Below are positions 62,301 through 64,000 of a DNA stretch of 64,000 bases, in pieces. Origin of the DNA: Tachypleus tridentatus (taxonomy: Eukaryota; Arthropoda; Merostomata; Xiphosura; Limulidae); contig NC_134833.1 in NCBI RefSeq assembly GCF_004210375.1, positions 24,246,063 to 24,310,062 of the forward strand, read 5' to 3'. A program made the position numbers and the translations under genes. A model generated the notes under the pieces. That model was not told the DNA's origin and did not search any database. It was given only the letters and a program-made list of their open reading frames with translations. Each line of letters begins with the position of its first letter. Position 1 is the stretch's first letter.

Positions 62301-63193
62301 AGTGTTGGTTTTATTGGTTTAGTATGACTACATCTTTTCATATTTTAATGCAGAATATTTATATGCTGTGCTTGCTACATCCTGATATTTAAAACATTCT
62401 TTTTAAATTCAACTAAATTATTTTGTGGGTCAGAGTTCTGTAATTACTGTGGAAGGTTATAATGAAAACATACTTTTAATTGTTCAGGGTTTATATGTCT
62501 TCATATTGTTTAAAACTTAAACTTACAATGTTTTACTTTTTTTTTTTGAGAGCCCAACACTGAGTCGATCTTTCAACCAAAGTACGTACTCTACAACTGA
62601 CTTCATATCATATAGTGAAGCACCTTTTAAGTATCCATTCAATGAACTCTTAATTTGGGCAGTGTTAACTAGACGCCACAAGATGGCACTGTACATGTGG
62701 CAGAGTGGTGAGGAAGCAATTGTTAAGGTAAGTTGGACTTCCTACATCAGTGCAGATTTCATGTGTGTGTGATTTTATAGCAAGTTTTTTTGATAAGTTA
62801 CCCATGCTTGTGATACAACTGCACAATATTATTGTTCTAGATTGAATCTAGGTATTGGAGCCTGCAAGATAGTTTTAGAATAACGAAGGTTAAAAGTTCA
62901 CAGTTTAAGTTGTATAACAATTTTCACATTGAGGTTTTTTTTCAGAAAGCTGTCTAAAAAACACCTAGTTTTGGCTCTGTATTCATTACTTAAACAGGCC
63001 TATTGTCAGTATCTTCAACTGAGTCTGTGAAAAAGATAACATTAAGAAATGGCAAATTGAAGAATGAAATGTGTCTTACTACTGATGGGTTACAGGCTGT
63101 TGTTGCATCAAAACTCTACAAGGAAATGGCTAAAGAAGCAGCTGAGGATGACTTAGAAGCTGACATTTATGAAGAATTACAAGCTAATGCTAA
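37794..63193 (+). CDS. TRPM: TRPM (melastatin) cation channel, exons 1-15, N-terminal half
   Basis: A TRP channel of the melastatin group: a tetrameric plasma-membrane cation channel whose long cytosolic N-terminus precedes six helices. Exons: 37794-37893, 40211-40287, 42678-42873, 43453-43666, 44183-44307, 50144-50318, 53867-54050, 54478-54592, 59591-59663, 59837-59937, 60145-60279, 60508-60558, 61496-61663, 62551-62727, 63096-63193. All join in phase, giving about 640 residues. Hallmarks: [194 protein letters not shown]. The channel domain and any enzyme tail lie beyond the window. Only the start exon is uncertain. Confidence 0.95.
38900..39057 (+). other. Part of TRPM intron 1
   Basis: Intron 1 spans 37894-40210. 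Outside the 39058-39915 minisatellite nothing is recognised in it. Confidence 0.6.
39058..39915. repeat. 45-49-bp minisatellite, about 16-18 copies, in TRPM intron 1
   Basis: The unit is TATCAGAATCATAACTGTTC then AGTAAAGGCCCTTTATTACT and CATCACT(TT), with variants AACCGTTC and AATTGTTC. It is interrupted at 39194-39277 by a foreign insert. Confidence 0.92.
39194..39277. mobile_element. 84-bp insert in the minisatellite, flanked by TCAGTAAA
   Basis: The insert carries GGCTCGTTTGGGCTGAGAAA and GAACAACGTTTCGACCTTCT followed by TCGGTCATCG. TCAGTAAA flanks both sides (39186-39193 and 39278-39285), as a target duplication would, though the minisatellite itself contains this word. The CGTTTCGACCTTCTTCGGTC core is one I recall from dispersed repeats in several invertebrates. 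Confidence 0.6.
40211..40287 (+). CDS. TRPM: TRPM exon 2
   Basis: Acceptor CTGTTTCAG, donor GTTAGG. Encodes [20 protein letters not shown] then SKDQN and two bases of Arg; KREC-FIPS-KD is the conserved N-terminal TRPM block. Confidence 0.9.
40438..40547. mobile_element. 110-bp short element with 15-bp target duplication
   Basis: ATAAGAAAGTAAATG occurs at 40423-40437 and again at 40548-40562, exactly bracketing the insert. The insert contains GAAACTTTCGAAATGTCGTC and CCTCCGCAAAAGGCAGTTGT, then AGAGTTTCATCATGAG, whose AGTTTCATC is inverted to the starting GATGAAACT. It has no tRNA-like boxes that I can see. Confidence 0.75.
40883..42043 (-). mobile_element. Tc1-like DNA transposon with internal deletion
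   Basis: Terminal inverted repeats TACTCTTCAAAAAAAGAAAC at 40883 and its complement ending at 42043, flanked by TA. The minus-strand transposase relic begins near 41730 ([20 protein letters not shown]), with a helix-turn-helix [20 protein letters not shown] (41680-41405). It then jumps to [16 protein letters not shown] and [15 protein letters not shown] (41397-41083), which hold the second Asp and the Glu of the DDE triad. The catalytic core before HDNARPHTA, with the first Asp, is missing, so the copy is dead. It lies in TRPM intron 2. Confidence 0.9.
42198..42315. repeat. Short tandem repeat, about 26 bp, four copies
   Basis: Repeats of TTGATATATTTATAAAGT followed by (A/G)TTTAATTTT, in TRPM intron 2 just after the Tc1-like element. 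Confidence 0.8.
42678..42873 (+). CDS. TRPM: TRPM exon 3
   Basis: Acceptor TTTTAACAG, donor GTAGAA. The first base completes Arg, then [20 protein letters not shown] and, further on, [25 protein letters not shown] and the PTDAFG-IEFQG block are TRPM signatures. Ends in phase 0. Confidence 0.93.
43453..43666 (+). CDS. TRPM: TRPM exon 4
   Basis: Acceptor TTTTCAAG, donor GTAAAA. Encodes [20 protein letters not shown], then [18 protein letters not shown] and [13 protein letters not shown]. The SVHGG segment begins the nucleotide-binding-like SLOG fold of the TRPM N-terminus. Confidence 0.95.
44183..44307 (+). CDS. TRPM: TRPM exon 5
   Basis: Acceptor TGATTAG (pyrimidine-poor), donor GTATGT. Encodes [20 protein letters not shown] and [18 protein letters not shown]. 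Starts in phase 1, ends in phase 0. Intron 5 begins with a (TA)n(TG)n microsatellite at 44339-44376. Confidence 0.94.
44592..44665 (+). other. tRNA-like relic in TRPM intron 5
   Basis: GATGCCAAAGTGGCCGGTGG (A-box-like) and GTCTTGCATTCAAATCCTAG (B-box-like) are spaced as in a Ser/Leu-type tRNA with a long variable arm. It could be a tRNA pseudogene or a SINE head; no SINE body follows. Confidence 0.4.
45090..45430. repeat. About 89-bp minisatellite, four copies
   Basis: The unit holds GTTTGATGGGTACATCAGCT, AGTGTTTTAATAACAGTCAC, then TTTTTAAAATCTTATTAGTA. It lies just outside the left arm of the foldback element in TRPM intron 5. Confidence 0.85.
45846..46237. repeat. 66-bp minisatellite, left block
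   Basis: The unit is TTTGTGTCTATCAATGAACA, ACTTGGTACAATCAGCTCAG, TGTACTGTGTAATTAGTGTT. About six copies. It continues after the hAT-like insertion at 49229. Confidence 0.9.
46238..49228 (+). mobile_element. hAT-like DNA transposon, decayed, 6-bp target duplication
   Basis: Ends CAGAGATACCAACC (46238) and the complement of CAAAGATGCCAACT (to 49228) form terminal inverted repeats. CAATCA flanks both sides. A transposase relic runs in broken frames from 46688 to 48790. hAT elements usually make 8-bp duplications; some described subgroups make shorter ones. The element sits inside the 66-bp minisatellite. Confidence 0.85.
46688..48790 (+). pseudogene. hAT-like transposase relic
   Basis: Start [12 protein letters not shown], then a zinc-finger-like [20 protein letters not shown] with H and later H residues (46830-46910). 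[20 protein letters not shown] holds a D of the catalytic core (about 47200). [20 protein letters not shown] and [18 protein letters not shown] follow in 47425-47754. A Lys-rich insert covers 47851-48327. The C-terminal dimerisation segment [20 protein letters not shown] with KRIFSLV ends it (48590-48790). At least five frame breaks. Confidence 0.82.
49229..49529. repeat. 66-bp minisatellite, right block
   Basis: Continuation of the array at 45846-46237, about five copies, ending where the right arm of the foldback element begins. Confidence 0.88.
50144..50318 (+). CDS. TRPM: TRPM exon 6
   Basis: Acceptor CTTTCCTTTCAG. Encodes [40 protein letters not shown], then [17 protein letters not shown]. 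Phase with exon 7 requires the donor G|GTTCAA at 50318; the stronger-looking GTAGGT at 50315 would shift the frame. Confidence 0.88.
50612..52037. repeat. 33-34-bp minisatellite, about 42 copies, in TRPM intron 6
   Basis: The unit is TTTTACACATTATTCACAGC, TTACACTGTTGGG, with TACAC/TTCAC and GCTTT/TCTTT variants. Every unit contains an acceptor-like ATTATTCACAG. The long plus-strand open frames (420-482 codons) are artefacts of the array. Confidence 0.93.
52466..53262. repeat. 36-bp minisatellite, about 22 copies, in TRPM intron 6
   Basis: The unit is GTAAGTGTGGTATCAGAAGT, GGTGTGACTAACTTTT, with GTACGTCT in place of GTAAGTGT in several copies, and 35-bp copies near the end. The 228-codon frame over it ([12 protein letters not shown] repeats) is an artefact of 36 being divisible by 3. 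Confidence 0.93.
53263..53866 (+). other. End of TRPM intron 6
   Basis: Nothing recognised between the 36-bp array and exon 7. Confidence 0.6.
53867..54050 (+). CDS. TRPM: TRPM exon 7
   Basis: Acceptor TTTTTGTATCAG, donor GTAAGT. Encodes [49 protein letters not shown] and [19 protein letters not shown] and PVPVV-CDGSGRA-D are the most conserved motifs of the TRPM SLOG domain. Confidence 0.96.
54478..54592 (+). CDS. TRPM: TRPM exon 8
   Basis: Acceptor TTTCTTTTAG, donor GTAAGT. Encodes [20 protein letters not shown] then [18 protein letters not shown], the Lys/Arg-rich helix that precedes ITVFR in TRPM. The last 35 nt and the donor are the founder-like copy of the array that fills intron 8. 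Confidence 0.93.
54593..59526. repeat. 80-81-bp array of the exon 8 end plus its splice donor, about 61 copies
   Basis: Each unit repeats the last bases of exon 8 (ATGGTGGAATGTGTCAGACG, GAGACTTG), the donor GTAAGT and the first intronic bases TTTGATCTACTATACATGTA, then AAACTGCTGGTATGGGTAGAG. The exonic copy has its ATGGTGG at 54563, the first intronic copy at 54644, the last at 59478. Exon-derived parts vary (CAGACGACGAG, CAGATGATGAG, CATATGACAAG), and donors are GTAAGT, GTAAGC or GTAAAC. The minus-strand frames across it are artefacts. Confidence 0.96.
59591..59663 (+). CDS. TRPM: TRPM exon 9
   Basis: Acceptor GTTGACCTAG, donor GTATGA. Encodes [20 protein letters not shown] and ALLK, phase 0 to 1, the conserved ITVFR...AILTALLKG block. 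Confidence 0.93.
59837..59937 (+). CDS. TRPM: TRPM exon 10
   Basis: Acceptor TTTTGGTGTAG, donor GTGAGT. Encodes [20 protein letters not shown] then [13 protein letters not shown], an ankyrin-like helix pair typical of TRPM. Confidence 0.94.
60145..60279 (+). CDS. TRPM: TRPM exon 11
   Basis: Acceptor CCAATTTAG, donor GTAAGT. Encodes [40 protein letters not shown] and DIYNS; 45 codons, phase 0-0. Confidence 0.95.
60508..60558 (+). CDS. TRPM: TRPM exon 12 (17 codons)
   Basis: Acceptor TTTTATTCAG, donor GTAAGA. Encodes [17 protein letters not shown], matching the family's GP.NTL..LV.D..K segment. Confidence 0.93.
60559..61495 (+). other. TRPM intron 12
   Basis: Nothing recognised apart from the long T tract before the exon 13 acceptor. 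Confidence 0.6.
61496..61663 (+). CDS. TRPM: TRPM exon 13
   Basis: Acceptor is an 18-T tract then ACAG; donor GTAAGA. Encodes [70 protein letters not shown] is a TRPM hallmark. Shorter than the vertebrate TRPM1/3 counterpart here. Confidence 0.95.
61938..62325. repeat. 64-bp minisatellite, six copies, in TRPM intron 13
   Basis: The unit is AGCTTGGTTATATTTTAAAT, TCATTCTTTACCATGTGATT, GGTAACTGTTGGTTTTATTG, GTTT, with CTTATCTTGTG variants. Confidence 0.93.
62551..62727 (+). CDS. TRPM: TRPM exon 14
   Basis: Acceptor is a T tract ending TTTGAG (G at -3, unusual), donor GTAAGT. Encodes [59 protein letters not shown]. The P-FHEL-WAVL--R-KMAL--W--GEEA block is conserved. The Ser/Thr-rich start is a variable loop. 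Confidence 0.93.
63096..63193 (+). CDS. TRPM: TRPM exon 15
   Basis: Acceptor GATGGGTTACAG, donor GTACAT. Encodes [32 protein letters not shown] and two more bases. It matches the family directly after GEEAI.K, which is why the longer upstream open frame from 63003 is not taken. Confidence 0.88.
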
Positions 63194-63215
63194 GTACATA
63201 CCAACTTTATTTCAC

Positions 63216-64000
63216 TAGAATACCTAGTTAAAAGTGATCTGTTTATTGGCTGTAACCTGATTTAAAACTTTAACTCAGTAGAATACCTTGTTAAAACTGA
63301 TATGTTTATTAACTGTAACCTGTTATAAAAGCTTGTTTCAGTAGAATACCCAGTTAAAATTGATCTTGTTTATTAACTATAATCTCTTATAAAAGCTTGT
63401 TTCAGTAGAATACCTAGTTAAAACTGATCTTGTTTATTAACTGTAACCTGTTACAAAAGCTTGTTTCAGTAGAATACCTATTTAAAACTGATCTTGTTTA
63501 TTAACTGTAACCTCTTATAAAAGCTTGTTTCAGTAGAATACCCAGTTAAAACTGATCTTGTTTATTAACTGTAACCTGTTATGAAAGCTTGTTTCAGTAG
63601 AACACCTAGTTGAAACTGATCTTGTTTATTAACTGTAAACTGTTATGAAAGCTTGTTTCAGTAGAATACCTAGTTAAAACTGATCTTGTTTATTAACTGT
63701 AACCTGTTATGAAAGCTTGTTTCAGTAGAATACCTAGTTAAAACTGATCTTGTTTATTAACTGTAACCTGTTACAAAAGCTTGTTTCAGTAGAATACCAA
63801 GTTAAAACTGATCTTGTTTATTAACTGTAACCTGTTACAAAAGCTTGTTTCAGTAGAATACCAAGTTAAAACTGATCTTCTTTATTAAATGTAACCTCTT
63901 ATAAAAGCTTGTTTAAGTAGAATACCTAGTTAAAACTGATCTTGTTTATTAACTGTAACCTGTTATGAAAGCTTGTTTCAGTAGAATACCTAGTTAAAAC
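63216..64000. repeat. 64-bp minisatellite with acceptor-like ends, about 12 copies, runs off the window
   Basis: The unit is TAGAATACCTAGTTAAAACT, GATCTTGTTTATTAACTGTA, ACCTGTTATAAAAGCTTGTT, TCAG. It starts about 20 nt after the exon 15 donor and continues past the right edge. Confidence 0.94.

Noticed and set aside
63003..63095. N-terminal extension of TRPM exon 15 (from Met at 63003)
   Set aside because: Family alignment goes from GEEAI.K directly to A.VA.KL; the extension is intronic.
54593..64000. CRISPR-like array
   Set aside because: Units are contiguous tandem repeats without unique spacers, in an animal gene.

Overview
The window is AT-rich, repeat-laden eukaryotic nuclear DNA with intron-split genes, consensus GT/AG splice sites, LINEs, tRNA-derived SINEs and DNA transposons. 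The host genes look like arthropod orthologues. The SINE families (tRNA-like head, tail resembling CAGATAGCC..GCTTTG) recall repeats I associate with horseshoe crabs. Xiphosura is therefore my best guess, from memory only and unchecked.

Two host genes can be reconstructed exon by exon, and most of their exons are too short to stand out as open frames. (1) On the minus strand, the first four coding exons of a serine incorporator (SERINC/TDE1 family) run from a start codon at 18554 to a donor at 9192. The phases join perfectly, and the 3' half lies beyond the left edge. (2) On the plus strand, the first 15 exons of a TRPM (melastatin) cation channel run from about 37794 to 63193. They encode about 640 residues of the cytosolic N-terminal homology region; the channel domain lies beyond the right edge. 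The two genes are divergent, about 19 kb apart.

Layout: 1-7790, two minus-strand I/Jockey-type LINE copies in tandem, one truncated and one near full length but decayed, lying downstream of the visible SERINC exons. 8.5-18.6 kb, SERINC with a hairpin-forming 54-bp minisatellite in an intron. 19.5-26.7 kb, SINEs, a satellite that looks grown out of a SINE tail, AT-rich tandem repeats and an 18-bp array. 25.9-31.2 kb, decayed coding relics, including an intron-bearing multicopy family recalled from other invertebrate genomes and an L1/Tx1-type LINE. 31.2-37.8 kb, sparse, with a tRNA-like palindrome and SINEs. 37.8-64 kb, TRPM.

The TRPM introns are unusual: many carry their own minisatellite. 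The most striking is about 61 tandem copies of the 3' end of exon 8 together with its 5' splice site, filling about 4.9 kb of intron 8. Intron 15 opens with an array whose every unit ends in an acceptor-like TTGTTTCAG. Intron 5 holds a foldback-type element (about 340-bp inverted repeats around a minisatellite) into which a hAT-like transposon has inserted, with a 6-bp target duplication. Intron 2 carries an internally deleted Tc1-like element. Long open frames of 400-480 codons in the window are artefacts of tandem repeats whose unit length is a multiple of 3 or that keep long open runs.
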